Positions 21,376 to 31,309 of a stretch of DNA of 64,000 nt are shown in pieces. The stretch covers positions 186,001 through 250,000 of the forward strand of contig NZ_RCZA01000001.1 in the NCBI RefSeq assembly GCF_006438925.1. The letters are read 5' to 3'. The notes under the pieces were generated by a model. It was given only the letters and a program-made list of their open reading frames with translations. It searched no databases and was not told where the DNA came from. Within the stretch, counting starts at the first letter, position 1, and every line of letters starts with the position of its first letter. A program made the position numbers and the translations under genes. The DNA comes from Pseudomonas mandelii (GTDB lineage: Bacteria; Pseudomonadota; Gammaproteobacteria; Pseudomonadales; Pseudomonadaceae).

Positions 21376-22263
21376 TTACTTTTTGGTCTTCTGCGGGTCG
21401 GGCTCCGGGCCTTGATCCGCAGACTTCTTCGGCGGGCCACTCTCGCTGCGAATTTGCGCATGGCTGATCAGCGCGAAGATGAAGCTGCCGCCGATGATGT
21501 TCCCCGCCAGCGTCGGCCCGGCGAACACCAGCCAGAAATCCTTCCACGGCAACTCGCCAGCAAACACCAGGTACGAGACCTCGGCCGAACCGACCACGAT
21601 GTGGGTGAAATCCCCCAGCGCCATGAGGTAGGTGATGAGGATAATGATCCACATCTTCGCGCTCTCCATGGACGGAATCATCCAGACCATGGTGGCGATC
21701 ATCCAGCCCGACACAATGCCTTTGGCGAACATCTGGCTGGCGTCGTTCTCCATGATCTTGCGCCCGATATCAAGGAAGGCCAGGTCGGTCTTGCTGTCGA
21801 AAATCGGCAGATTCAGCATCACATACGCCACCAGCAACGTGCCGCAGAGGTTGCCCACCAGCACCACCGACCACAGGCGTAGCAATCGACCGAAATTGTT
21901 CAGTGTGGGTTTGGTCATGATCGGCAGCACCGCCGTCAGGGTGTTCTCGGTGAACAATTGCTGGCGGGCGAGGATCACCGCGAGAAAGCCTGCGCAGTAA
22001 CCAAAACTGGCGATCACCTTAGAGCCTTCGCCGTCCGGCAGACGGGAATTGAGCAGTCCCATGGCCATCAGCGACAGGCCCATGGTCAGGCCGGCGGCCA
22101 ACGCCGACCACCACAAGGCGGCGACACTGCGCTCGAGTTCCTGATCGCCCTGGGTGCGGATGATTTCGTGCAGCACCGCCGCCCGCGGCGGCTGGCTCTT
22201 GTCGACGTCGTGCTGCTCTTCAGGCGAGAGGTTCGGGGTTTTGCCGTCTTTCTTGGTGTCCAT
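21376..22263 (-). CDS. Formate/nitrite transporter family protein (YfdC-like)
   Basis: 295 residues with a charged cytoplasmic N-terminus of about 60 residues and six membrane helices. FNT signatures: ARQQLFTENTLTAVLP (near 115), WMIATMVWM, GDFTHIVVGSAEV and a last helix GNIIGGSFIFALISH. The overall pattern matches YfdC more than FocA or NirC, so the transported anion is uncertain. The ATG at 22261-22263 follows CAGGAGC at ideal spacing; longer in-frame starts run into a repeat. A charged tail rich in Lys/Pro ends the protein. Confidence 0.9.
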   Translation of the reverse strand: MDTKKDGKTPNLSPEEQHDVDKSQPPRAAVLHEIIRTQGDQELERSVAALWWSALAAGLTMGLSLMAMGLLNSRLPDGEGSKVIASFGYCAGFLAVILARQQLFTENTLTAVLPIMTKPTLNNFGRLLRLWSVVLVGNLCGTLLVAYVMLNLPIFDSKTDLAFLDIGRKIMENDASQMFAKGIVSGWMIATMVWMIPSMESAKMWIIILITYLMALGDFTHIVVGSAEVSYLVFAGELPWKDFWLVFAGPTLAGNIIGGSFIFALISHAQIRSESGPPKKSADQGPEPDPQKTKK

Positions 22264-22322
22264 AAAGCTCCTGAACCTGTGGCGTGTCATGTAGGTACGA
22301 CACGCTGGGTCAGGGTCCGTTC

Positions 22323-22425
22323 TGTAGGAGCTGCCGAAGGCTGCGATCTTTTGATCCTGATTTTCAGCGGACAGTGACGTCGCCAGGATCAAGGTCAAAA
22401 GATCGCAGCCTTCGGCAGCTCCTAC
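22323..22425. repeat. Palindromic repeat (TGTAGGAGCTGCC/GATCTTTTGATC family)
   Basis: Nearly perfect inverse arms, TGTAGGAGCTGCCGAAGGCT and its complement, around a 35-base centre. It sits between the FNT gene start and the end of the thioesterase gene. Confidence 0.85.
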
Positions 22426-22434
22426 GCGCTCGCA

Positions 22435-22839
22435 TTACTCGCTGATGCCGTCGTCCTTGAACTGGTCTTTGACGTACATGATCTCGGTCCGGCCGTGCGG
22501 TGCAGGCAAGCCGTCTTCACCCAGATTGACGAAGACAATCTTCTCCACCGTCAGGATGCTTTTGCGGGTGATCTTGTTACGCACTTCGCACTTCAGGGTG
22601 ATTGAGGTGCGCCCGAACTCGGTGGCGGTGATACCCAGTTCGATGATGTCGCCCTGGCGCGAGGCGCTGACGAAGTTGATCTCGGAAATGTACTTGGTGA
22701 CCACACGCTGATTGCCCAGCTGGACGATGGCATAGATCGCCGCTTCTTCGTCGAGCCAGCGCAACAGGCTGCCGCCGAACAGTGTGCCGTTGGGGTTGAG
22801 GTCTTCGGGTTTTACCCATTTGCGGGTGTGGAAATTCAT
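22435..22839 (-). CDS. Acyl-CoA thioesterase, hotdog fold (YciA-like)
   Basis: 134 residues, the size of single-domain hotdog thioesterases. The segment NPNGTLFGGSLLRWLDEEAA matches the conserved helix of YciA/BACH-type acyl-CoA hydrolases, in which N/G and an acidic residue form the active site. The ATG at 22839 is preferred over a GTG two codons earlier because AGGAG lies six bases before it. It hydrolyses acyl-CoAs in the cytoplasm; chain-length preference is not readable. The gene stands alone, divergent from the ahcY leader. Confidence 0.9.
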   Translation of the reverse strand: MNFHTRKWVKPEDLNPNGTLFGGSLLRWLDEEAAIYAIVQLGNQRVVTKYISEINFVSASRQGDIIELGITATEFGRTSITLKCEVRNKITRKSILTVEKIVFVNLGEDGLPAPHGRTEIMYVKDQFKDDGISE

Positions 22840-22959
22840 ATTCACTCCTGAGCGTCTTGCCGAATGATGGTGGGCATCATGGCAGAGCCCGACCTAGAGC
22901 TCTATCAAGCATCGACTATGGTCTCGATTACCGTTCAGACATTGACCAACAGAAACGCT

Positions 22960-22987
22960 TTGGAAGTATCGCTCACACGGCTATAAT
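22960..22987 (+). promoter_or_regulatory. Predicted sigma-70 promoter of ahcY
   Basis: TTGGAA at 22960-22965, a 16-base spacer, and a perfect TATAAT at 22982-22987. Transcription would start near 22994, giving a leader of about 330 bases that contains both the large palindrome and the SAH riboswitch. Confidence 0.65.
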
Positions 22988-23016
22988 CGCCACCGTTTCA
23001 AAACGGTCATCTTCAC

Positions 23017-24732
<1,716 letters not shown>

Positions 24733-24754
24733 TCGACGCTGACTGACCGCTCCC

Positions 24755-24820
24755 TGTAGGAGCTGCCGCAGGCTGCGATCTTTTAAGATCAAAAGATCGC
24801 AGGCTTCGCCAGCTCCTACG
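24755..24820. repeat. Palindromic repeat between ahcY and metF
   Basis: TGTAGGAGCTGCCGCAGGCT with GCGATCTTTT, AAGATCAAAAGATCGC and an inverse AGCTCCTACG arm: a compact hairpin of the TGTAGGAGCTG family. Its position within a probable operon could make it a stabiliser of the ahcY message or a partial terminator. Confidence 0.8.
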
Positions 24821-24860
24821 GGGGCCAGCGTCCGGCTTACGTGTTTCCAAGGATATGACC

Positions 24861-25706
24861 ATGTCCCAAGACCGTCGCTACAGCTTCGAGTTCTTCCCTA
24901 CGAAGACCGATGCTGGGCATGAAAAACTGATCGCCACTGCCCGTCATCTGGCGACCTACAATCCTGACTTCTTCTCCTGCACCTATGGCGCTGGTGGTTC
25001 GACCCGTGATCGCACCCTCAACACCGTGTTGCAGCTCGAGAACGAAGTCAAAGTCCCTGCCGCACCGCATTTGTCCTGCGTTGGCGACAGCAAGGACGAC
25101 TTGCGCGGCCTGCTGACCCAATACAAGGCGGCCGGCATCACCCGTATCGTTGCCCTGCGCGGTGACCTGCCTTCGGGCATGGGCATGGCCAGTGGTGAAA
25201 TGCGCCACGCCAATGACCTGGTTGAATTCATTCGTGAAGAAACCGGCGATCATTTCCACATCGAAGTCGCCGCCTACCCGGAAATGCACCCACAAGCGCG
25301 CAATTTCGAAGACGATCTGACCAACTTCGTGCGCAAGGCCAACGCTGGCGCCAACAGTGCGATCACCCAGTACTTCTTCAACGCCGACAGCTACTTCTAC
25401 TTCGTCGAGCGTGTACGGGCGATGGGCGTGAACATCCCGATCGTTCCGGGGATCATGCCGATCACCAACTACAGCAAACTGGCGCGATTCTCCGATGCCT
25501 GCGGTGCGGAAATTCCGCGCTGGATCCGCAAGCAGCTGGAAGCCTACGGCGACGACACCCAGAGCATTCAAGGCTTTGGTGAGCAAGTCATCACCGAGAT
25601 GTGCGAACGCCTGCTGCAGGGTGGCGCTCCAGGGCTGCACTTCTACACGCTGAACCAGGCCGAACCGAGCCTGGCGGTGTGGAAAAACCTGAAGTTGCCG
25701 CGCTAA
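24861..25706 (+). CDS. metF: 5,10-methylenetetrahydrofolate reductase
   Basis: 281 residues, flavoprotein of the MTHFR family. It makes 5-methyl-THF, the methyl donor for homocysteine remethylation, and so closes the methionine cycle with ahcY and metK. Motifs: FEFFPTKTDAGHEKL, CTYGAGGSTRDRT, and the flavin-binding ALRGDLP. The ATG at 24861 is chosen over the ATG at 24855 because AAGGA at 24849-24853 is correctly spaced only for the later one, and MSQDRR is the usual Pseudomonas start. Confidence 0.96.
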   Translation: MSQDRRYSFEFFPTKTDAGHEKLIATARHLATYNPDFFSCTYGAGGSTRDRTLNTVLQLENEVKVPAAPHLSCVGDSKDDLRGLLTQYKAAGITRIVALRGDLPSGMGMASGEMRHANDLVEFIREETGDHFHIEVAAYPEMHPQARNFEDDLTNFVRKANAGANSAITQYFFNADSYFYFVERVRAMGVNIPIVPGIMPITNYSKLARFSDACGAEIPRWIRKQLEAYGDDTQSIQGFGEQVITEMCERLLQGGAPGLHFYTLNQAEPSLAVWKNLKLPR

Positions 25707-25727
25707 AAGCCGTTAAAGCAAGACCAA

Positions 25728-25805
25728 GAGATCGCAGGCTTCGCCAGCTCCTACATCGGGCGTGTTTAATCCCCATAGGAGCTGTCGCAGCCTGCGATCT
25801 TTTGC
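25728..25805. repeat. Palindromic repeat, inverted arrangement
   Basis: AGATCGCAGGCTTCGCCAGCT followed by CCTAC, then ATAGGAGCTGTCGCAGCCTG and CGATCTTTTG. The units face outward relative to the other copies (the GATC cores are outside). It follows metF. Confidence 0.75.
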
Positions 25806-25898
25806 TTTTAACGCCCTTTTATTGTGCAGCACACACTGAGTTAGAGCTTCTGGATCCCATTTCTGGCTCTTTCCGGTTTCTCGTCGTAATCTCAAGTC

Positions 25899-26714
25899 AT
25901 GCCTTTGATCGCGCAATTACTGACCATGGTTATTTTTACTTGCCTGAGCTTCGCCGCTTGGGGCGAGAAGCTGCGCATTGTCACTGAGCCGTGGGCGCCA
26001 TACGTCTATGAGGAAAACGGCAAATCCCTGGGGCTGGACTACGAAACCACGGCCATCGTATTCAAACGCCTGGGGATCGAAGTGGAATGGCAGTTCCTGC
26101 CGTGGAAACGCTGCCTGTCGATGCTCGAAACGGGCCAGGCAGATGGCGCGCTGGACATCTTCCACAGCGATGAGCGCGACGCCACCCTGCTCTACCCCGG
26201 CGAACCGCTCTCGGAAGTGGAGTTCGTGATGTTCTACGCCAATGAGCGGCCCCACCCTTTTCACACCCTGGCCGACCTGAAAGGGCTGACCATCGGCACG
26301 TCCCCAGGCTATCTGTACAGCCAGGACTTCAGCGAATCGACCCTGTTCATTCGCGAACCGGCACCGACCCATGAAGCCAACTTCGGCAAACTGGTGCGCG
26401 GGCGGATCGACCTGCTGATCACTGATCGCAGGGTTGGTCAGCACTTACTCGACGAACTGGGCATCCGCGACAAGATTACCGAGAACCCGACCGTCATCAG
26501 CCACCAGAGCCAGTACCTGGCAGTACGCCGCAACGCCGGCATGGACTTGTTGGTGCAGCGCTTCGGCGCCGAACTCAAACGCTTCAAGCGCGAGCCTGCG
26601 TACGCTGAATTGAGCGCCCGTTATGGCGCCGAACCGGCGGCCGAGATCAGAGCCACCAGAGCCACCGCCGCCAACGGAAAAACCGTTGAGCAGCAGGAAA
26701 GCGGCGCGCAGTGA
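25899..26714 (+). CDS. Periplasmic solute-binding protein, family 3 (amino-acid-type)
   Basis: 271 residues. A signal peptide (about 1-22, ending SFAAWG) precedes a type II periplasmic binding fold: [25 protein letters not shown] is the usual opening of family 3 domains. No permease or ATPase gene is nearby, so it may act as a stand-alone binding protein. The C-terminal 30 residues are Ala/Glu/Thr-rich and atypical. The start is uncertain: the ATG at 25899 lacks a good ribosome site and an ATG at 25926 is possible. Confidence 0.82.
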   Translation: MPLIAQLLTMVIFTCLSFAAWGEKLRIVTEPWAPYVYEENGKSLGLDYETTAIVFKRLGIEVEWQFLPWKRCLSMLETGQADGALDIFHSDERDATLLYPGEPLSEVEFVMFYANERPHPFHTLADLKGLTIGTSPGYLYSQDFSESTLFIREPAPTHEANFGKLVRGRIDLLITDRRVGQHLLDELGIRDKITENPTVISHQSQYLAVRRNAGMDLLVQRFGAELKRFKREPAYAELSARYGAEPAAEIRATRATAANGKTVEQQESGAQ

Positions 26715-26718
26715 TTGC

Positions 26719-26727
26719 TCTGTTATA
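26719..26727 (+). promoter_or_regulatory. Extended -10 promoter element for rhlE
   Basis: TGTTATACT fits an extended -10 (TGn TATACT) immediately after the preceding gene ends, and would give rhlE a leader of about 200 bases. No good -35 is seen at the right distance, as expected for extended -10 promoters. Confidence 0.45.
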
Positions 26728-26937
26728 CTCCGGCCTTCCCGCCAGGCTCACGCCCGGACGCTCGGACTTGTTCAAGGCATCTCGATCCCGCTACAGCGCA
26801 GCTTTTCAGCCCGCGCGAGCACTCCAGACGAGCTTTCAAGGCCCAGCAGGACCGGACGGGATTGCGTTCCTCTTAAACGCCATTCGCGCCAGGCAAGACT
26901 CCCATTGGGCCAAGCCCTAACTAAAACAGGATTACTC

Positions 26938-28830
26938 ATGTCCTTTGCTTCCCTCGGTCTCTCCGAGGCTTTAGTCCGCGCCATCGAGGCAGCGGGCTAT
27001 ACCGAGCCTACTCCGGTGCAACAGCGGGCCATTCCCGCCGTGTTGCAAGGTCGCGACCTGATGGTCGCGGCTCAGACAGGTACTGGCAAAACCGGCGGCT
27101 TCGCCCTTCCGATTCTGGAGCGGTTGTTCCCCAACGGTCACCCGGACAAATCCCAGCGTCACGGCCCGCGCCAACCGCGCGTACTGGTCCTGACCCCTAC
27201 CCGCGAACTCGCGGCTCAAGTACACGAGAGCTTCAAGGTTTATGCCCGTGACCTGAAGTTCGTCAGCGCCTGTATCTTCGGCGGCGTCGGCATGAACCCA
27301 CAGGTTCAGGCCATGTCCCGCGGTGTTGACGTGCTGGTGGCCTGCCCTGGCCGCCTGCTCGACCTCGCCGGCCAAGGCAGCGTCGATTTATCCCACGTTG
27401 AAATCCTCGTGCTGGACGAAGCCGACCGCATGCTCGACATGGGCTTTGTCCATGACGTGAAAAAGGTCTTGGCCCGTCTGCCGAGCAAACGTCAGAACCT
27501 GCTGTTCTCGGCGACCTTCTCCAAAGACATCACCGACCTCGCCGGCAAGCTGCTGCATAACCCGGAACGCATCGAAGTCACGCCGCCGAACACCACGGTC
27601 GAGCGTATTGAACAGCGCGTATTCCGCCTGGCCGCCAGCCACAAGCGCTCGTTGCTGGCGCACCTGATCACCGCTGGCGCCTGGGAACAGGTGCTGGTGT
27701 TCACCCGCACCAAGCACGGCGCCAACCGTCTGGCCGAGTACCTGGACAAACACGGCCTCAGCGCCGTTGCGATCCACGGTAACAAGAGCCAGAACGCTCG
27801 CACCAAAGCCCTGGCCGACTTCAAGGCCGGCGAAGTGCGCATCCTGGTCGCCACCGACATCGCCGCTCGCGGCCTGGACATCGATCAGTTGCCACACGTG
27901 GTCAACTTCGAATTGCCAAACGTCGACGAAGATTACGTTCACCGTATCGGTCGTACCGGCCGTGCCGGTCGTTCGGGCGAAGCGATCTCGCTGGTCGCTC
28001 CGGACGAAGAAAAGCTGCTGAAAAGCATCGAACGCATGACCAAGCAGAAAATTGCCGACGGCAACCTGATGGGCTTCGATTCCAGCGCTGTAGAAGCCGA
28101 GAAGCCTGAAGTCCGCGAGCGTCCGGATGTGCGTAACCCGCGCAACCCACGTGGCCCGCGCGGCGACGGCCCGAACGGCACCGGTGGTGGTGGCGGTCGT
28201 AAAGACAAAGGCAAGGACAAGGGCGGCAAGGAAAAACCTGCAGCCACTGGCCGTGGTGATCGCCCGGCGCGTGAACACAAGCCACGCGAAGGCACTCCGG
28301 CCCGCGAACAACAGCGTCCAGCACCACGCGCTGCTGCTGCAGACCGTGCTCCGGACGAGTTCCTGGACGACGATATTGATAACTTCGGTAACCGCGTCGA
28401 CTACGTTCCTCAAGCCAAACCGGCTCAGGGCCGTGGTCGCCGTCCGGGTGCTCCGGCACAAGGCGCCGCAGCTGGCGCAGGTGCAGGTGCTCCGCGCACT
28501 GGCGGCGGCGGCAAACCTCAGGGCCGTCAAAGCGGCCCACGCAGCAGCGATGGTGCCACCACCGGCACGCCGCCGGCCAAGCGCAGCGGCCCACGCAATG
28601 GTGCTCCACGTGACGGCCAGGCCCGTCGCGAAGAGTCCCGCAACCGCCGCCCAGCCCGTACCGACGACCAGCCTCGTTCGGAACCGGCCGTGCAGAACCC
28701 GCGTGGCCCGGCACCGAAGATCATCCATAAAGAGTCGAAAACCGATCGGTTCCCGACTCCTGAGCAACTGGATCAACTGCCAGGCCGTCCGCGCGGCGAG
28801 AAACCAGCCTTGCTAACCCGCAACCGCTGA
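26938..28830 (+). CDS. rhlE: DEAD-box ATP-dependent RNA helicase
   Basis: 630 residues. The N-terminal 375 residues form the two RecA-like domains with all motifs: Q motif ([12 protein letters not shown]), [23 protein letters not shown] in LLFSATF and [13 protein letters not shown]. This fits RhlE, involved in RNA unwinding, ribosome assembly and RNA decay. From about residue 380 to the end is a basic low-complexity tail rich in Arg, Gly, Pro and Ala with an acidic [17 protein letters not shown] island. The ATG at 26938 is preceded by AGGA; frames open further upstream are leader sequence. A terminator follows at once. Confidence 0.95.
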   Translation: MSFASLGLSEALVRAIEAAGYTEPTPVQQRAIPAVLQGRDLMVAAQTGTGKTGGFALPILERLFPNGHPDKSQRHGPRQPRVLVLTPTRELAAQVHESFKVYARDLKFVSACIFGGVGMNPQVQAMSRGVDVLVACPGRLLDLAGQGSVDLSHVEILVLDEADRMLDMGFVHDVKKVLARLPSKRQNLLFSATFSKDITDLAGKLLHNPERIEVTPPNTTVERIEQRVFRLAASHKRSLLAHLITAGAWEQVLVFTRTKHGANRLAEYLDKHGLSAVAIHGNKSQNARTKALADFKAGEVRILVATDIAARGLDIDQLPHVVNFELPNVDEDYVHRIGRTGRAGRSGEAISLVAPDEEKLLKSIERMTKQKIADGNLMGFDSSAVEAEKPEVRERPDVRNPRNPRGPRGDGPNGTGGGGGRKDKGKDKGGKEKPAATGRGDRPAREHKPREGTPAREQQRPAPRAAAADRAPDEFLDDDIDNFGNRVDYVPQAKPAQGRGRRPGAPAQGAAAGAGAGAPRTGGGGKPQGRQSGPRSSDGATTGTPPAKRSGPRNGAPRDGQARREESRNRRPARTDDQPRSEPAVQNPRGPAPKIIHKESKTDRFPTPEQLDQLPGRPRGEKPALLTRNR

Positions 28831-28844
28831 TTTAACGCAGTCAT

Positions 28845-28883
28845 AAAAAATGCCCTGGATCTCACGATCCGGGGCATTTTTTT
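28845..28883 (+). terminator. Rho-independent terminator of rhlE
   Basis: AAAAAATGCCCTGGATC, TCAC, GATCCGGGGCATTTTTTT: a stem with A-tract and T-tract, 14 bases after the rhlE stop, usable in both directions. Confidence 0.92.
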
Positions 28884-28903
28884 GCGCGCTGCAAACTGCT
28901 TTT

Positions 28904-28967
28904 GCAGGCGCTGGCGAAGCCTGCGATCTTTTGATCTTAAAAGATCGCAGCCTGCGGCAGCTCCTAC
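28904..28967. repeat. Palindromic repeat overlapping the yceI stop codon
   Basis: TGCAGGCGCTGGCGAAGCCT, GCGATCTTTTGATC, and an inverse GCGGCAGCTCCTAC. The last bases (CTA at 28964-28966) supply the TAG stop of the convergent yceI paralogue. Confidence 0.8.
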
Positions 28968-29557
28968 GCTCTGACACCTTCAAATGTGATGTACAGGTCG
29001 ACAAGACTAGAGCCCGGGGCAAGTTTTCCGGTTTGACCGAAATCCTCACGCTTGATCGTCGTCGTACCCTCAAATCCAGCACGGTAGCCACCCCAAGGAT
29101 CCGCGCCCTCCCCTAAAAAGACAGCCTTGATCACGACCGCCTTCGTCACACCACTAATCGTCAGATCACCCAATACATCGGCTGTCTGCTTGCCTTCGGT
29201 ATTTTTCCCGGTGGGTTGGACACGGGTCGATACGAACCTGGCATTGGAATACTGGCTGATATTCAGGAACTCTTTATCGCCCAGATGTTTGTCACGCTCC
29301 GCATGATTACTGAACAAACTGGAAGTGCGGATATTGACTTCAACTTTGCTCTCTTCAACTTTATCAGCATCGAAGCTGAACTTGCCGTCCATGTCCCTGA
29401 AAGTACCGGTGATGTAGCTGTACCCCAAATGGCTGACCTTGAAGTTCACGAAAGCATGCTGGCCTTCCTTGTCGATGACATAGTCAGCGGCCATGACCTG
29501 GCCGCCGGCCAGCAGGGCCGCGCCCATGACGAGGGTAGAAATGGACTTTTTCAGCAT
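28964..29557 (-). CDS. YceI family periplasmic protein, paralogue 1
   Basis: 197 residues with a signal peptide ([23 protein letters not shown], cleavage before ADY). The mature part is a YceI lipocalin-like barrel: [61 protein letters not shown]. YceI proteins bind isoprenoid-type lipids. It is a tandem paralogue of the gene at 29875 but lies in a separate transcript, with a terminator and a repeat between. Its stop codon falls inside a palindromic repeat. Confidence 0.93.
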   Translation of the reverse strand: MLKKSISTLVMGAALLAGGQVMAADYVIDKEGQHAFVNFKVSHLGYSYITGTFRDMDGKFSFDADKVEESKVEVNIRTSSLFSNHAERDKHLGDKEFLNISQYSNARFVSTRVQPTGKNTEGKQTADVLGDLTISGVTKAVVIKAVFLGEGADPWGGYRAGFEGTTTIKREDFGQTGKLAPGSSLVDLYITFEGVRA

Positions 29558-29738
29558 ATTCGAACCTTATATCAGCGAGATAAACCGAGAGTCAGTTAGC
29601 CCCTCAACGTTGAACAGGAATATGCGTCGGGTTCGTTATCTAGTGATTAATGAGGTCTGTAGGACGTGGTGTAGGAAACATAACAAAGCAGTGTACGAAT
29701 TCACGAATGCGATTCGCAGAAGCGTCGATTCCCGGGCA

Positions 29739-29779
29739 ATAAAAAGCCCCGCCGGTCGAAAGATTGGCGGGGCCTTTTG
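29739..29779 (-). terminator. Rho-independent terminator of the cytochrome b561-yceI operon
   Basis: AAAAAGCCCCGCC and GGCGGGGCCTTTT pair across a 12-base loop. Read on the minus strand it ends the operon about 100 bases past the yceI stop, beyond a repeat. Confidence 0.85.
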
Positions 29780-29799
29780 TGGGTGTAGCGAACTGCTTT

Positions 29800-29865
29800 T
29801 GTAGGAGCTGCCGCAGGCTGCGACCTTTTAAGATCAAAAGATCGCAGGCTTCGCCAGCGCCTACG
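29800..29865. repeat. Palindromic repeat (TGTAGGAGCTGCC family)
   Basis: TGTAGGAGCTGCCGCAGGCT, GCGACCTTTT, AAGATCAAAAGATCGC and an inverse AGCGCCTACGG arm. It lies ten bases after the stop of yceI paralogue 2, before its terminator. Confidence 0.8.
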
Positions 29866-29874
29866 GTCTCAGCA

Positions 29875-30462
29875 TTACTTCGCTTTGACACCTTCAAACG
29901 TTACATACAACTCAACTGCGTCGGACTGTGGACCCAGGTCCATCATCTTGCCGAAATCAGAGCGCTTGATGCTGGTGGTGCCTTCGAAGCCGGCACGGTA
30001 GCCGCCCCATGGGTCCTTGCCTTCACCCAGGAAAGTAGCCTTGACCACGATTGGCTTGGTCACGCCAAGGATAGTCAGGTTACCGGCCACATCAGCAGTG
30101 TCTTTACCAGCGGCGTTTTTACCGGTGGATTTGACGCTGGTGGAAACAAACGAGGCTTTGCTCCCGTTCAGGAAGTCTTTGCTGGAGATGTGCTTGTCAC
30201 GCTCAGCGTTGTTGGTGAACACGCTGGCGGTGTTCACGTTGAACTCGATCTTGCTGTCTTCTGGCTTGGCAGCGTCGAAGCTGAACTTGCCGTCGATATC
30301 CTTGAAGGTACCGGTGATGAAGCTGTAGCCCAGGTGGCTGATCTTGAAGTCAACGAAGGCGTGCTGGCCTGCCTTGTCGACGACGTAGTCAGCGGCCATT
30401 ACGTTACCGGCCGACAGCAGAGCGGAACCGATTGCCAGAGCGGCGAGAGTCTTTTTCAACAT
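29875..30462 (-). CDS. yceI: YceI family periplasmic protein, paralogue 2
   Basis: 195 residues: signal peptide [23 protein letters not shown], then a YceI domain with [36 protein letters not shown] and the C-terminal FEGVKAK. The ATG at 30460-30462 follows AAGGAAT. It is preceded by a b561-type cytochrome gene in the same direction (32-base gap), the same pairing as E. coli yceJ-yceI. P. aeruginosa has a homologue named PasP at the equivalent position. The likely role is lipid or quinone binding in the periplasm. Confidence 0.94.
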   Translation of the reverse strand: MLKKTLAALAIGSALLSAGNVMAADYVVDKAGQHAFVDFKISHLGYSFITGTFKDIDGKFSFDAAKPEDSKIEFNVNTASVFTNNAERDKHISSKDFLNGSKASFVSTSVKSTGKNAAGKDTADVAGNLTILGVTKPIVVKATFLGEGKDPWGGYRAGFEGTTSIKRSDFGKMMDLGPQSDAVELYVTFEGVKAK

Positions 30463-30494
30463 GCTTTCTATTCCTTTGGAGTCGAGGTTGAGCT

Positions 30495-31046
30495 TCAAGC
30501 TTTGCGGCCCAGCATTCGCGTCAGGGTCGCATCACGATCGATAAAGTGGTGCTTCAGTGCTGCCAACGCATGGAGACCGGAAAAAATGACCAGCACCCAC
30601 GCCAGATACAGATGAATCACACCAGCGGTGTCTGCCTGATCCGGTAGTCCGGAAACCAGTGCAGGAACTTCAAACAGGCCAAACACCGGAATCCCGACAC
30701 CTTCTGCGGTGGAAATCAGGTAACCGGCAATCATCACAGCGAACAGACTGAAATACAGGAACAAATGGCCGAACGTGGCGCCAATGCGCGTCATGCGGCT
30801 ATAGCTTTCAAGTGCGGGTGGTGGCGGGCTGATGAAACGCCACAGCACCCGTAGAACCATGACGGCTAACAACACCAGGCCAATGCTCTTGTGCAAGTCG
30901 GGCGCGTCTTTGCGCCAGACGCTGTAGTAGTCGAGACCGACCATCCACAAGCCCAGCGCAAACAGACCGAAGACCACCAGCGCCACGCCCCAGTGCATGA
31001 AAATGCTGACCCAACCGTAGCGCGAAGAAGAATTACGTAGCTGCAT
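30495..31046 (-). CDS. Cytochrome b561-type membrane protein (YceJ-like)
   Basis: 183 residues, four membrane helices. Putative heme-ligand His residues occur in [17 protein letters not shown] and [24 protein letters not shown], matching the diheme b561 family. It probably moves electrons between the quinone pool and periplasmic partners, with YceI as a neighbour protein. The operon order cytochrome then yceI supports a shared job. The 263-base region upstream (31047-31309) carries its promoter and the amine oxidase terminator. Confidence 0.93.
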   Translation of the reverse strand: MQLRNSSSRYGWVSIFMHWGVALVVFGLFALGLWMVGLDYYSVWRKDAPDLHKSIGLVLLAVMVLRVLWRFISPPPPALESYSRMTRIGATFGHLFLYFSLFAVMIAGYLISTAEGVGIPVFGLFEVPALVSGLPDQADTAGVIHLYLAWVLVIFSGLHALAALKHHFIDRDATLTRMLGRKA

Positions 31047-31263
31047 TGCCCAAATCCTGTGAGAACTGCGACCAAGACTATCGAGTTATCTATCGATTTA
31101 AAGCGGAAAATTTCGCTTTGAAATATCGAGAAATACGATCAAGAGTCTGAAATGGGTGAGTTAAGGAAAGATTAAAGACCCATGCGTAAGAAAAAATGAA
31201 GTCCAACTAAAGAACACCTGCGCCATAAGGTTTATTCGATTCTTGATATTGGTTTTCTTCGGG

Positions 31264-31301
31264 CATAAAAAAACGCGGCATTTCTGCCGCGTTTCTTTAA
31301 T
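31264..31301 (-). terminator. Rho-independent terminator of the amine oxidase gene
   Basis: AAAAAAACGCGGCA, TTTC, TGCCGCGTTTCTTT forms a stable hairpin on the minus strand just after the stop codon at 31310. Confidence 0.9.
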
Positions 31302-31309
31302 CCCGAAGC

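Larger units (their letters stand above)
29558..29874. other. Intergenic region between the two yceI paralogues
   Basis: These 317 bases hold the promoter region of paralogue 1 (about 29560-29740, no clear -10/-35 seen), a minus-strand terminator and a palindromic repeat. No gene is apparent. Confidence 0.5.

Noticed and set aside
21370..21380. Zero-base gap between convergent antiporter and FNT genes as an overlap or fusion
   Set aside because: The two stop codons are simply adjacent on opposite strands; both proteins have normal lengths and ends.
26711..26920. Short frame in the rhlE leader (starts [10 protein letters not shown])
   Set aside because: It starts at the promoter -10 region itself, has no ribosome site and shows no family resemblance; it is leader sequence.
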